Under the pieces are notes generated by a model. It did not search any database. It saw nothing but the letters and a program-made list of their open reading frames with translations, and had not been told where the DNA came from. Made by a program: the position numbers and the translations under genes. From Rhodospirillum rubrum ATCC 11170 (GTDB taxonomy: Bacteria > Pseudomonadota > Alphaproteobacteria > Rhodospirillales > Rhodospirillaceae), in NCBI RefSeq assembly GCF_000013085.1, contig NC_007643.1, positions 381,001-445,000 on the forward strand: a stretch of DNA of 64,000 nt, in the 5' to 3' direction. The first letter of the stretch is position 1, and every line of letters begins with the position of its first letter. Of this stretch, positions 19,635 to 28,372 are shown one piece after another.

Positions 19635-20267
19635 ATGACGTTTCACGAAATCTTGCTGTTCATCCCCGTCGGCCTGTTGATGGCCGTGCCCTTTGGTCCG
19701 AGCAACTTTTTGGTTTTTTCCAATGGTCTGCGCTATGGGCCGGTGCCCGCCGGTTTGGCCGGGGTGGCGCGCATCGTCGCCTTTGGGCTTTTGATCGGCA
19801 TTACCGCTTTCGGTCTGGGGGCGATGCTGTCTTCGGCGGCGTGGTTGCTGATCGGCATCAAGTGGTTCGGCATCGCCTATCTGGCGTGGCTTGGCATCCG
19901 CATCTGGCGCACGCCGGCGCCCGATGTCGAGGCCTTGCGCTTGGTGGCGGGAGCCGCGCGGCCGCAAGGAACCTTGCGGGCGCTGCTGCGCATGGAATTC
20001 ACCACCGCCATCGCCAATCCCAAGGCGATCTTGTATTTTACCGCCGCCTTTCCCCAGTTCATCGGCCCGGCCGAGAACTTCACCGAACGCTTCCTGACCA
20101 TGGGCGCGGTGTTCCTGGTCTGTGAATACATCGTGCTGTGGGGCTATGGGCTGGTTGGCGCCGGGCTTGGGCGTACGGGCCTGCTTGCCGGGATGAGGGA
20201 TTGGATCAACAAGATCACCGGCGCCAGCTTCCTTGGCTTCGCCGCCTGGATGGCCAGCGCCAAATAG
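19635..20267 (+). CDS. LysE/RhtB-family exporter
   Basis: A 210-residue membrane protein with about six helices and the family N-terminal signature (VPFGPSNFLVFSNGLRYG). The family exports amino acids such as lysine, homoserine or threonine; the substrate cannot be deduced. The C-terminal helix MRDWINKITGASFLGFAAWMA is the usual ending. It is a single gene, followed by a triplicated terminator-like element. Confidence 0.82.
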   Translation: MTFHEILLFIPVGLLMAVPFGPSNFLVFSNGLRYGPVPAGLAGVARIVAFGLLIGITAFGLGAMLSSAAWLLIGIKWFGIAYLAWLGIRIWRTPAPDVEALRLVAGAARPQGTLRALLRMEFTTAIANPKAILYFTAAFPQFIGPAENFTERFLTMGAVFLVCEYIVLWGYGLVGAGLGRTGLLAGMRDWINKITGASFLGFAAWMASAK

Positions 20268-20282
20268 CGCCGTAACACGACG

Positions 20283-20451
20283 CGGCATAAAAGAGTACGG
20301 GGCGCGGTCCGACATGGCTCGCGCCGGCCGTCTGCAAGACGGCATAAAAAACTACGGGGCGCGGTCGGACATGGCTCGCGCCGCCCCGTCTGCAAGACGG
20401 CATAAAAGAGTACGGGGCGCGGTCCAACATGGATCGCGCCCCGTTTTTGAA
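20283..20451 (+). repeat. Three tandem 57-58 bp terminator-like units
   Basis: Units begin at 20283, 20340 and 20398, each starting CGGCATAAAA and containing GGGGCGCGGTC, an ACATGG centre and CGCGCC. The units differ by a few bases. The third ends in a good intrinsic terminator hairpin with a T-run; the first two have the hairpin but no T-run. This looks like amplification of the terminator of the LysE gene. Confidence 0.75.
20414..20448 (+). terminator. Intrinsic terminator (third unit of the tandem repeat)
   Basis: GGGGCGCGGTCC and GGATCGCGCCCC form a 12-bp stem (one wobble) with an AACAT loop, followed by GTTTTT. It ends transcription of the LysE-family gene. Confidence 0.75.
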
Positions 20452-20858
20452 GACCACCGGTCCGGCTTGTCTGGGGGGCCCCCGGCTGGCGGCGGGGAGG
20501 TGTGCGGTTTGGAACCGCCGGAAGGCCCTTTGATCTCCCCGAACCGGTCGCCTTCTACAACCACATTGACCCTTAGGAGGAGAGATCGCTTCTCTAATTG
20601 CATCTGGCGTGCCAAAGCCGGGGCCGGTCCGTCCGGTCCGATTTCCGCCAGTCTCCGCTGCGGGCCATCGCCCCTTGCCGTTGCGTTCCGCGAAGCTCTT
20701 GTCTTTTGCATTGCATTTGGGCAGCGCCGTGGGGTCGGCGGCGCGAAAGAGTCGCGAAAACGCCGCAATTGCCGGCTGTTCGGTCACAGAGCCGCCCGAT
20801 TGGCCGGGTCTACTGTTGGTCGTGGCGAACGATCCCGTCCGCTCCCGGAGATGGCATC
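20452..20858 (+). other. Intergenic region without recognised gene
   Basis: Open frames here on both strands have Arg/Pro/Ala-rich composition typical of GC-rich shadows. A GGAGGAGAG stretch at about 20577 is not followed by a convincing start. The 3' part leads into a possible small gene at 20859. Confidence 0.4.
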
Positions 20859-20993
20859 ATGACATCCCTCAATTCGCTGATCGCCGAACGCCAGACCGCG
20901 ATGCTCGGCTCTGGTCTGGTCAAGCCGGTTCTTTTGCTGTTGGTCGGGGCGGTATCGCTGGGCCTGATCGGGGCCTTGAGCACGCTGGTTTAG
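20859..20993 (+). CDS. Possible 44-residue membrane miniprotein
   Basis: ATG 20859 is 8 nt after GGAG. The peptide has a charged N terminus (MTSLNSLIAERQTAM), then one strong hydrophobic helix (about residues 21-43, rich in Leu, Val and Gly) and stops. The layout suits a small single-span membrane protein. No family is recognised. It could also be a chance frame. Confidence 0.45.
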   Translation: MTSLNSLIAERQTAMLGSGLVKPVLLLLVGAVSLGLIGALSTLV

Positions 20994-21012
20994 AGTCAAT
21001 CCCGCGCCCTGT

Positions 21013-21040
21013 GGACCAGAGGGCGACGATGATTGGCTTG
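21013..21040 (+). repeat. Dispersed intergenic repeat, copy 2
   Basis: ACCAGAGGGCGACGATGATT followed by GGCTTGA, nearly identical to the copy at 19482. It is followed by an imperfect palindrome CGCTCTCAGAGCG just past the end of the LysR gene. Confidence 0.6.
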
Positions 21041-21052
21041 ACCATGACGCTC

Positions 21053-21976
21053 TCAGAGCGGGGGCTCCCCGGCGAGCGCCGCCACCTCGCTCCGCACGGC
21101 CTCGGCCACGGCGAGAACGGCGCGCGAAGCGGCGCGGTCGCGCGGCCAGGCCAGCACGATCGACCGGGTCAGCGGCGGATCGCCCAGCGGTCGGGCGGCC
21201 AGCAAGCCCGCCGCCAAGTCGCCGGCGAAGGCCGAGGGGGCATGGACGACCAGCCCCAGGCCGCGCATCGCCAGATCGCCGAGCACGCGCAGCGAATCCG
21301 CCTCGATCGCCACATCCAGGGTGATGCCCAGGCGGAAGACCGCCTGATCGACCAGGGCGCGCAGGCCGTGGCGGCGCCCGGGCAGCAACAACGGCAAATC
21401 GGCCAGCCGATGCAGGGCCAGGGGGGCGCCGTGGGCCGACAGGTCGGCGGCCGGTAAAAGATCGGGGCGGCCGATCAGCGCCAGATCCTCGGTCAGCAGC
21501 GGCTCTTGCACCAGGGCCGGCCCCACCGCCCCGGCATACAGCAGGCCGATATCGATCCAGCCCGATCCCAGGCCGTCCTGCACCACCCCGGACAGCTCCT
21601 CGACGATGGTCAATCCCAACAAGGGATGGGCGGCGCGCAGGCGGGTGACCACCCCGGCGGTCAGCCGTACGCCGACGCTGGGCGGCAGGCCCAGGCTCAC
21701 CCGGCCGCTCACCTGACCGCCGCGCGCCGCCAGGGCCCGGCGCGCCCCTTCCACCTCGCCAAGGATGCGGCGGGCGCGTTCGGCCAGCACCAGCCCGGCG
21801 GCGGTGGCTTCGGCGCCGCGCCCGGTGCGCCGCAACAGCCGCTCGCCCAGATCCTCCTCAAGCAGCCGCATCTGGCGCGACAGCGCCGGTTGGGTCAGAT
21901 GCAGCCGTTCGGCGGCGCTGCTGAAGCCGCCGCTGTCGACAATGGCGAGAAAGGCGCGAAGCTGACGAAGATCCAT
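21053..21976 (-). CDS. LysR-family regulator
   Basis: A 307-residue LTTR. The N-terminal winged helix-turn-helix starts MDLRQLRAFLAIVDSGG and contains FSSAAERLHLTQPALSRQM, followed by a periplasmic-binding-protein-like effector domain (VSLGLPPSVGVRL). The open frame extends 36 codons upstream, but the LTTR start at 21976 is standard. It is divergent from the EamA transporter gene with 141 bp between, so it probably controls that gene and itself. The effector is unknown. Confidence 0.85.
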   Translation of the reverse strand: MDLRQLRAFLAIVDSGGFSSAAERLHLTQPALSRQMRLLEEDLGERLLRRTGRGAEATAAGLVLAERARRILGEVEGARRALAARGGQVSGRVSLGLPPSVGVRLTAGVVTRLRAAHPLLGLTIVEELSGVVQDGLGSGWIDIGLLYAGAVGPALVQEPLLTEDLALIGRPDLLPAADLSAHGAPLALHRLADLPLLLPGRRHGLRALVDQAVFRLGITLDVAIEADSLRVLGDLAMRGLGLVVHAPSAFAGDLAAGLLAARPLGDPPLTRSIVLAWPRDRAASRAVLAVAEAVRSEVAALAGEPPL

Positions 21977-22117
21977 GGCTCGATGATATAACAAAGGCTG
22001 ATATCTGATAATCGGGAAATCGAATTGCCTTATCGGATGGCGCGCCGCTAAATCAGCCGACACCCCCTTTGGCCGCTCCGCCAAACCGCGGTTCCCTTTT
22101 CCCAGGACACCTTCGCC

Positions 22118-23086
22118 ATGTCAGCCCCCGCTTCCGGCTTTTCCGCCCCGCGCTCGCCCAAGGCGCCCGTCGACTGGGCGCCGTGGATGGTGCTGATCTC
22201 GACCATCGCCCTGTCGTTCAAGGGGATTTCGGCCAAATACGCCTATGATGCCGGGATGGGGGTGGGGATGGTGCTGATCTTGCGCTTCGTTCTGGCCGCG
22301 CCATTCTTCTGGGTCGGCGAGCGCCTACTTGGCGCCGGCCGGCCCCGGTTGCCGCTGGGCTGGGCCGAGATCCGCCCGTGCATTTTGGCCGGGGTGTTGT
22401 TCAGCGTGGCGACCTATAGCGATTTCTCGTCGGTCCAGTTGATCGGGGCCGGGTTGTCGCGGGTGATCTTGTTCACCTATCCGGCGGTCATTCTGATCAT
22501 CGGCGCCTTTTCGCGGCGCACCTGGCCGGCCCGCCGGCAGATGCTGGCCTTCGCCATCACCTATCTGGGGCTGCTGATCATCATCGTGCCCTCGGTCGGG
22601 CTGGTCGCGGTCGACGTGATGCTGGAGGGGGTGGCGATGTCGCTGCTGTCTTCGGTGACTTACGGATCGTTTCTGGTGTATTCGCAAAGTCTGACCGGCC
22701 GCCTGGGATCGGCGCGCTTCACCGCCATCTCCAACACCGTGACCATGCTGATGATCGTGCCCTTCGCCCTGGCGATGGGCGGAGATCTGACCATTCCCAA
22801 TACGACGGCGCTGATCTGGGCGGTGGTGATCGCCACCGTCTGCACCGTCTTGCCGTTTTTCCTGCTATTTGAGGGCATCCGCCGCTGGGGGGCGGAGAAA
22901 ACCGGGCTGATGACGCTGTCGGGGCCGGCTTTGACCATCGCCATGGCCTGGGTGCTGCTGGACGAGACCTTGACGCCGCTTCAACTGATTGGCTTCGCCG
23001 TGGTCATGGCCGGGGTGGGGGCTTTGCAGGGGGTGGATCGGCCGTTGCTGCGTTTGCTTAGGCGCGGCCGGCGGGCCGAGGCTTGA
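22118..23086 (+). CDS. EamA/DMT-family transporter
   Basis: A 322-residue membrane protein with about ten helices in two EamA repeats, the first from about residue 22 (WAPWMVLISTIALSFKGISA) and the second from about 165 (VAMSLLSSVTYGSFLVYSQ). Typical late motifs are FLLFEGIRRWGAEKTG and ALTIAMAWVLLDETL. These transporters usually export metabolites; the substrate is unknown. Transcribed away from a LysR gene. Confidence 0.85.
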   Translation: MSAPASGFSAPRSPKAPVDWAPWMVLISTIALSFKGISAKYAYDAGMGVGMVLILRFVLAAPFFWVGERLLGAGRPRLPLGWAEIRPCILAGVLFSVATYSDFSSVQLIGAGLSRVILFTYPAVILIIGAFSRRTWPARRQMLAFAITYLGLLIIIVPSVGLVAVDVMLEGVAMSLLSSVTYGSFLVYSQSLTGRLGSARFTAISNTVTMLMIVPFALAMGGDLTIPNTTALIWAVVIATVCTVLPFFLLFEGIRRWGAEKTGLMTLSGPALTIAMAWVLLDETLTPLQLIGFAVVMAGVGALQGVDRPLLRLLRRGRRAEA

Positions 23087-23155
23087 TTGGCGGCGCAGGC
23101 CACCAAATATCGGGCGCGTTCCCTCTTGTCCGTTTCCGCTCCAGGAGCCGCCCCG

Positions 23156-23845
23156 ATGTATGATCTGTATTACTGGCCGACACCCAATGGCTTCAAGATT
23201 TCCATCCTGCTTGAAGAACTGGGGCAGCCCTATACCCTGAAGCCGGTCAATATCGCCAAGGGCGAGCAGTTCGCCCCCGAGTTCCTGGCGATCAGCCCGA
23301 ACAATCGCATGCCGGCCCTGGTCGACCATGCGCCAAGCGACGGGGGGGCGGCGATCGCGCTGTTCGAATCCGGGGCGATCTTGGAGTATCTGGCGACCAA
23401 GCATGGCGCCTTCCTGCCCAGCGATATCCGCGGCCGCACCGAAACCATGGTCTGGTTGTTCTGGCAGGTCGGCGGCCTGGGGCCGATGGCCGGTCAGGCC
23501 CACCATTTCCGCCAATACGCTCCCGAACCGGTCCCTTACGCCATCGAGCGCTATACCAACGAGGTCAACCGTCTTTATGGGGTGATGAACAAGCGCTTGG
23601 CCGATCGCGACTATCTGGCCGGGGCCTATTCGATCGCCGATATGGCGTCCTGGCCCTGGGTGGTGTCCCATGCCAATCAGGGGCAGTCGCTCGACGACTT
23701 CCCCAACCTCAAGCGCTGGTTCGACGCCATCGGCGCCCGGCCGGCGGTGCAACGCGGCATGGCGCTGGGGGCGGACCTGCGCGAAGCCAATGCCAATACC
23801 ACGCCCGAGGCGCGGGCCGTGCTGTTTGGCCAGAAGGCCCGTTGA
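23156..23845 (+). CDS. Glutathione S-transferase-like protein, YfcG/YghU type
   Basis: A 229-residue protein with an N-terminal thioredoxin-like GST domain and an all-alpha C-terminal domain. The start MYDLYYWPTPNGFKISILLE and the segment FLAISPNNRMPALVDH closely resemble E. coli YfcG, a GSH-dependent disulfide-bond oxidoreductase that uses Thr/Asn rather than Cys or Ser. ATG 23156 is 9 nt after AGGAG. The stop codon lies in the first unit of a 14-bp tandem repeat. Confidence 0.83.
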   Translation: MYDLYYWPTPNGFKISILLEELGQPYTLKPVNIAKGEQFAPEFLAISPNNRMPALVDHAPSDGGAAIALFESGAILEYLATKHGAFLPSDIRGRTETMVWLFWQVGGLGPMAGQAHHFRQYAPEPVPYAIERYTNEVNRLYGVMNKRLADRDYLAGAYSIADMASWPWVVSHANQGQSLDDFPNLKRWFDAIGARPAVQRGMALGADLREANANTTPEARAVLFGQKAR

Positions 23846-23903
23846 TCAAGGCCCGTTGATCAAGGCCCGTTGATCAAGGTCCGTTGATCAAGGCCCGCTG
23901 ACC
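23834..23903 (+). repeat. Five tandem 14-bp units at the 3' end of the GST gene
   Basis: The unit AAGGCCCGTTGATC occurs three times perfectly from 23834, then once with one change and once with two. The TGA in the first unit is the GST stop, so a change in copy number would not alter the protein. Confidence 0.85.
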
Positions 23904-23935
23904 GGGGCCGACGCCCGCCCTTTTGGCGGAAACGA

Positions 23936-23970
23936 CCCCGGGCCGGTGGAGGAGATCCACCGGCCCGGGG
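23936..23970. terminator. Bidirectional terminator between GST and dps
   Basis: CCCCGGGCCGGTGG and CCACCGGCCCGGGG form a perfect 14-bp stem with a 7-nt loop (AGGAGAT). Short T-rich tracts follow on both strands. It lies between two convergent genes and can serve both. Confidence 0.75.
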
Positions 23971-24003
23971 CTTTGACACGCGGTGCTTCGATCGCTGTTG
24001 CGA

Positions 24004-24480
24004 TCAGGCGGCCATGCTACGCAGCATCCAGGCGGTCTTCTCGTGGATCTGCATGCGCTGGGTCAGCAGGTCGGCGGTCGGTTCGTCGGCGGCCTCGTCG
24101 GCCACCGGGAAGATGCTGCGCGCGGTGCGGGTCACGGCTTCCTGATCGCGGGCCAGATCGCGGATCATCTCCTCGGCCGTGGGCACGCCCGAGCCTTCCT
24201 TGATCACCGTCAGCTTGGCGTATTGGGCATAGCTGCCCGGCGCGGGATAGCCCAGCGCCCGGATCCGCTCGGCGATCACGTCCACGGCCGTGGAAAGCTC
24301 GATGTACTGCTGCTCGAACATGAGATGCAGCGTGTTGAACATCGGGCCGGTGACGTTCCAGTGGTAGTTGTGGGTCTTGAGGTAAAGGGTATAGGTGTCG
24401 GCCAGAAGGCGCGACAGCCCTTCGGCGATCGCCTGACGCTTGTCGTCGGCAATGCCGATATCGATGCTCAAACCATCCAT
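24004..24480 (-). CDS. dps: Dps-family ferritin-like protein
   Basis: A 158-residue DNA-protecting ferritin-like protein. The ferroxidase signature is visible: [25 protein letters not shown] with its His and Glu, then the second acidic region [17 protein letters not shown]. It stores iron and protects DNA from peroxide. It starts at ATG 24480 after AAGGAGTG. The divergent oxyR homologue next door fits OxyR control. Confidence 0.88.
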   Translation of the reverse strand: MDGLSIDIGIADDKRQAIAEGLSRLLADTYTLYLKTHNYHWNVTGPMFNTLHLMFEQQYIELSTAVDVIAERIRALGYPAPGSYAQYAKLTVIKEGSGVPTAEEMIRDLARDQEAVTRTARSIFPVADEAADEPTADLLTQRMQIHEKTAWMLRSMAA

Positions 24481-24955
24481 TGTGATCACTCCTTGATCTC
24501 TGATGAGGATCCTCGGGCGCGGCCGCGAGCGACGGTGTCCGGTGGATCGAAGGTCGTTGGGATGGCGGCGGAGCCGGGGAGAAAGGCCGCAACCGTCATG
24601 GGGGAATATAAGGAGGGCCGGGCGGGGGGCGCCAACCGATATTTCGCTGACCATCCCGGCGGGGCGTGTTTTTTTAAAAGGGCGGGATCGGCGATGAGGG
24701 CCTTGGCAGGCAACGCCCCGGGCATCGGCGTCAGGCCGGGAGCGGGGAAGGCGTTACCGATGGTCATCATGGGGGCCGATCCTTTTCGAAGGAGGCGTTT
24801 GGCGACAGGAAACGGGGCGGAAGGCCAAGAGGGGTGGTGTGCGCCGAACGGCGGAGCCGGACGGCCCGTGGAGCGTTGTACCAACACCAAGACTATGGCT
24901 TTCTGCGGCCAATCATTCTAATTGGATGTTTCGCTACTTCTGATCGGAAAATGCC
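24481..24955. promoter_or_regulatory. 475-bp intergenic region between dps and oxyR
   Basis: It must contain the promoters of the two divergent genes. The only clear element is an inverted repeat CCAATCATTCTAATTGG (24909-24925) about 30 bp before the oxyR start, with dyad arms CCAAT/ATTGG and an internal T-N11-A spacing like LysR operators. No gene is supported inside. Confidence 0.4.
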
Positions 24956-25918
24956 ATGAAAAATCTTCCGACCCTCAGACAGCTCCGCTATCTGGTGACG
25001 GTCAGCGAAACCCGGCATTTCGGCAGGGCGGCCGAGATCTGCGCCGTAACCCAATCCACCCTCTCGGCGGGGGTTCAGGAGCTTGAGGGTCTGCTGGGCA
25101 CCCGGCTGATCGAACGGCGCAGCCGGCGTCAGGTGGTGTTCACGCCATTGGGCGAGGAAATCGTCGAGCGCGCCCGCGCCGTTCTGGCCGATGCCGAGGC
25201 TCTGGTCGATGCCGCCCAGGCCGGATCCCTGCCTTTGGTCGGAGACCTTCATTTGGGGGTGATTCCGACCATCGGTCCTTATGTGTTGCCGCGTCTGGTT
25301 CCCGCCCTGCGCGAAGCCTATGGCGGCTTGCGGCTGTTCCTGCGCGAGGAGCAATCGGCCAACCTGCTCAGCCTGCTCAACGCCGGGCGGATCGACGCGG
25401 CGCTGATGGCCTTGCCCTATGCGGTGGGCGATCTGCCGCGCGTTGAACTGGCGACCGAAGAGGTGGTTCTGGCGATGCCGGAAAACCACCCCTTGGCGGC
25501 CTTTGATGACATCGCGGTGGAAAAGCTCGAGTCCGAGACCATGCTGATGCTCGAAGACGGCCATTGCCTGCGTGAGCATGCGATGGAGGCCTGCCACCTG
25601 ACGCGTTCGCGCGGCAACGAGGCCTTTCAGGCGACCAGCCTGTCGACCCTGGTGCAGATGGTCGCCGGCGGCGTGGGCGTCACCTTGATGCCCAGCATCG
25701 CCGTGCCGGTGGAGGCCCGCCCGGGATCGGGCGTGGTGGTGCGGCCGATCACCGGGGCGCGGGCGGCGCGCACCCTGGCCCTGCTGTGGCGGCCGGCCTC
25801 GCCGCGCTCGCGCGATTACCGCCTGCTCGCCGATGCCATCGGCACGGCGATCACCGGCGCCCTCAGTGATGCCGGTCGGCAATTGGCCGGTCAAAGGAAG
25901 GAGGCAAAGGAGGCGTAG
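24956..25918 (+). CDS. oxyR: OxyR-type peroxide-sensing regulator
   Basis: A 320-residue LysR protein. The N-terminal helix-turn-helix is LRQLRYLVTVSETRHFGRAA. In the sensor domain the two redox cysteines of OxyR are present in DGHCLREHAMEAC, with the same spacing (nine residues) as Cys199 and Cys208 of E. coli. This supports disulfide-based H2O2 sensing, not merely LysR membership. It is divergent from dps, a classical OxyR target. Confidence 0.9.
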   Translation: MKNLPTLRQLRYLVTVSETRHFGRAAEICAVTQSTLSAGVQELEGLLGTRLIERRSRRQVVFTPLGEEIVERARAVLADAEALVDAAQAGSLPLVGDLHLGVIPTIGPYVLPRLVPALREAYGGLRLFLREEQSANLLSLLNAGRIDAALMALPYAVGDLPRVELATEEVVLAMPENHPLAAFDDIAVEKLESETMLMLEDGHCLREHAMEACHLTRSRGNEAFQATSLSTLVQMVAGGVGVTLMPSIAVPVEARPGSGVVVRPITGARAARTLALLWRPASPRSRDYRLLADAIGTAITGALSDAGRQLAGQRKEAKEA

Positions 25919-26066
25919 GCTGCGGAAAGCCAAGCCGACGGGGGAGGGGGGCTTGCGCCGCCTTGTTGATCGGTGATTGATCGGCGGCGGCGATGGGGGC
26001 AAAGTTGATCGGGCCCGAGGAGCTTATCAAGACCGACGAACTCAAGACCGACGAGGAGTAAGCCCG

Positions 26067-26606
26067 GTGAGCGTTCCCCAATCCGCGTTGTCGACGGCGA
26101 ATGACGACCTGGCCAATGGCCCCTTGTCCAATAGTTCGGTGCGCCGGGTGATCGATGCCCTGGCCGCCGGCGGGTCAAATACCCGGGTGGTGGCTTTGAC
26201 CGATACGGCGCGCAGCGCCCAAGACGCCGCCCAGGCCCTGGGAACCGAGCTTGGCGCCATCGTCAAATCGCTGGTTTTCGTGATCGGTGACCAACCGGTG
26301 ATGGCCCTGGTGGCCGGCGATCGTCAGGCCGATACCGCGGCCCTGCCCGGTTGTCTCGGGCTGGAGGGGCGCTGCAAACGCGCCGATGCCGAAGTGGTGC
26401 GCGCCGCCACCGGCTTTGCCATCGGCGGTGTCGCCCCGCTTGGCCATCCCGCCGCGCTGCCCATCGCCTTGGATGCCTCGCTTGGCCGCTTTCCTACGGT
26501 TTTCGCCGCCGCCGGCCACCCCCATTGCGTTTTCCCAACCACCCTTGACGAACTGGCGCGGCTGACCGGCGGGGTGGTTGACGCGCGGATTGCGAAAAAC
26601 CCGTAA
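26067..26606 (+). CDS. YbaK/ProX-type aminoacyl-tRNA deacylase
   Basis: A 179-residue protein of the YbaK/EbsC family, which hydrolyses mischarged tRNA such as Cys- or Ala-tRNA(Pro). Matching blocks are ALGTELGAIVKSLVFV (with the catalytic lysine region) and GFAIGGVAPLGH. The start is taken as GTG 26067, 8 nt after GAGGAG. The frame is open further upstream, but that part is low-complexity. Confidence 0.82.
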   Translation: MSVPQSALSTANDDLANGPLSNSSVRRVIDALAAGGSNTRVVALTDTARSAQDAAQALGTELGAIVKSLVFVIGDQPVMALVAGDRQADTAALPGCLGLEGRCKRADAEVVRAATGFAIGGVAPLGHPAALPIALDASLGRFPTVFAAAGHPHCVFPTTLDELARLTGGVVDARIAKNP

Positions 26607-26624
26607 TTATCGGCTGTCGATCCC

Positions 26625-26653
26625 TTGACGGCGCCGTTGCGGACTGCTATTTC
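26625..26653 (+). promoter_or_regulatory. Sigma-70-type promoter for tRNA-Ser
   Basis: TTGACG at 26625-26630 and TATTTC at 26648-26653 are separated by 17 bp and end about 45 bp before the tRNA. Confidence 0.55.
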
Positions 26654-26698
26654 CTCCTCCCTCGCGCGGGGGCTAGCCGCCCCGCGATGACTGGCACC

Positions 26699-26790
26699 GG
26701 AGTGGTGGGTGAGTGGCTGAAACCAGCGGTTTGCTAAACCGCCATACTGGGAAACCGGTATCGAGGGTTCGAATCCCTCCTACTCCGCCA
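26699..26790 (+). tRNA. tRNA-Ser (GCU)
   Basis: Acceptor GGAGTGG pairs with CTACTCC (one G-T), followed by G and an encoded CCA. The anticodon stem GCGGT/ACCGC encloses TTGCTAA, giving anticodon GCT. A long variable arm (about CATACTGGGAAACCGGTATC) identifies a class II serine tRNA. The T arm GAGGGTTCGAATCCCTC is perfect. Confidence 0.95.
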
Positions 26791-26931
26791 GTGCCTTGTT
26801 TTTCCTCATTATTTTTGATTTTTGACAGGCAAAAGCGGCGCTAGGCCGCCCTTGCCTGTGGCGGCTTGTGTGCCGTTTTCCCGTCTTTAATGCCAGGAAG
26901 ACCGGACTAAAGAACGCCTAGGAAAGCCAAA

Positions 26932-27774
26932 ATGACGGAAACTCAGGCGTTTTTTTCGGCCAACCGGATGAATTGGGATGATCGGGCCGCTATCCATATC
27001 CGGGACGAGACCCAGTTCTATGGCATCGACGCGTTGGTCGCCGGGGCCAACGCTCTGACGCCGATTGAAATCAGCGAGCTTGGCGATGTCGGCGGGCTCC
27101 GCGTCGCCCATTTCCAGTGCCACATCGGCACCGACACCCTTTCGGTGAAGCGGATGGGGGCCGCCGAGGTTGTCGGGCTTGATTTTTCGCCGGCCGCGCT
27201 CGGCCATGCCCGGGATCTGGCGAAGCGCGCCGGTCTGGATGCCGCGTTTGTCGAGGGCTCTGTCTATGATGCGCCGTCTTTGCTGGGCGGCGGCTTTGAT
27301 CTGGTCTTCACCAGTTGGGGCACGATTTGCTGGCTGGACGACCTTGGCAAATGGGCGCGCGCCATCGCCGGCGTGCTGCGCGTCGGCGGCCGGCTTTATT
27401 TCGCCGATACGCATCCCTTTGCGCTGATGATGGAGGCCGGGGAGAATGGGGCCTTGCGTCAGGTCTTCGACTACGAAACGCCCCCGGAAAGCCCGCTGAT
27501 CTTTGATGACGAAACAAGCTATGACGGCTCGGAAGCGCTAATAAAAAACGCCCGCACCTATGAATGGCAGCATTCCGTTTCCGATATCCTGAACGCCCTG
27601 ATCCAGGCCGGGATCAGCATCGACTTCGTGAACGAGCACGATGCGTTGCCCTGGGAAATATACAAAGGCATGGAGAAGGGGCCAGACCGCCTGTTTCGCA
27701 TGAAAGACGGGCAGGGGAAGACGCCCTTGGCCTTGTCGATCGGCGGAACCCTGCGCCAAGCGCCCGCTTTGTAA
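26932..27774 (+). CDS. Class I SAM-dependent methyltransferase
   Basis: A 280-residue protein with the Rossmann methyltransferase fold. Motif I is weakly conserved as VAHFQCHIGTDTLS, with GLDFSPAALGHARDLAKRAGL giving the acidic end of beta-2 and FDLVFTSWGTICWLDDL as motif IV. The substrate is not recognisable. It is a single gene after the tRNA, with a convergent HxlR gene downstream. Confidence 0.8.
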   Translation: MTETQAFFSANRMNWDDRAAIHIRDETQFYGIDALVAGANALTPIEISELGDVGGLRVAHFQCHIGTDTLSVKRMGAAEVVGLDFSPAALGHARDLAKRAGLDAAFVEGSVYDAPSLLGGGFDLVFTSWGTICWLDDLGKWARAIAGVLRVGGRLYFADTHPFALMMEAGENGALRQVFDYETPPESPLIFDDETSYDGSEALIKNARTYEWQHSVSDILNALIQAGISIDFVNEHDALPWEIYKGMEKGPDRLFRMKDGQGKTPLALSIGGTLRQAPAL

Positions 27775-27931
27775 CAGCACGGCCCCTGAAACAGCATCAG
27801 AACAGCAAAAGCGGGTCTGCCCCCCTTTTTCTTTTTTTCTCGGGACGGAAGGCCGGGGATGCCCTCTCGGGGCGCGGTTGTGCTCCGCGCCTGTGCGCTG
27901 GCGCCCCCCCCTTGATGCTCAAGCTAGGGAG

Positions 27932-28318
27932 TCACGGGGAGGATTTCGCCCTGTCCTCGCGGAGCGCCGCCCATGACAAAAGCGCGTCAAGGGCCGGGCA
28001 AAGCGCCTGTCCCCAGTCCGTCAGGCAGTATTCGACCTTCGGCGGCACCTGATGGTGAACGATGCGGCGCACGATACCGTCCCTCTCCATCTGGCGAAGC
28101 TGCTGAATCAGCATCTTTTGCGACACGGCCGGGATGGCGCGCTCAAGGTCGGAAAATCGCAGGACAGCGCCGCCGAACAGGTGGAACAAGATGATCAGCT
28201 TCCAGCGGCCTTCAAGCAGCTTCAGCACAGTCTCGACGCCTTCGGCCGCCGTCTCGCGCGTGTAGCCGGAGCCCTTACCTTCGGGTGAGTACCTTACTTT
28301 TTTGTCTGTTCTTGTCAT
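27932..28318 (-). CDS. HxlR-family transcriptional regulator
   Basis: A 128-residue winged-helix protein with the HxlR signature: LLEGRWKLIILFHLFGGAVLRFSDLERAIPAVSQKMLIQQLRQMERDGIV as separate conserved helices, then VEYCLTDWGQAL. Some members sense electrophiles through cysteines; here a Cys lies in VEYCLTD. It is divergent from the SnoaL-SDR pair, 54 bp apart, so it probably controls it. Confidence 0.87.
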   Translation of the reverse strand: MTRTDKKVRYSPEGKGSGYTRETAAEGVETVLKLLEGRWKLIILFHLFGGAVLRFSDLERAIPAVSQKMLIQQLRQMERDGIVRRIVHHQVPPKVEYCLTDWGQALCPALDALLSWAALREDRAKSSP

Positions 28319-28372
28319 TTGCTCAGGCTAAGGCGATTTATGCCCCGGGACAACACAAACCGGAGACCTGTC

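Noticed and set aside
23157-23167. 11-nt match (TGTATGATCTG) between the candidate crRNA-like guide (positions 2-12) and the start of the GST gene
   Set aside because: First guide base does not match, and an 11-nt match somewhere in 64 kb is expected by chance for a 32-nt guide. Kept only as a note.
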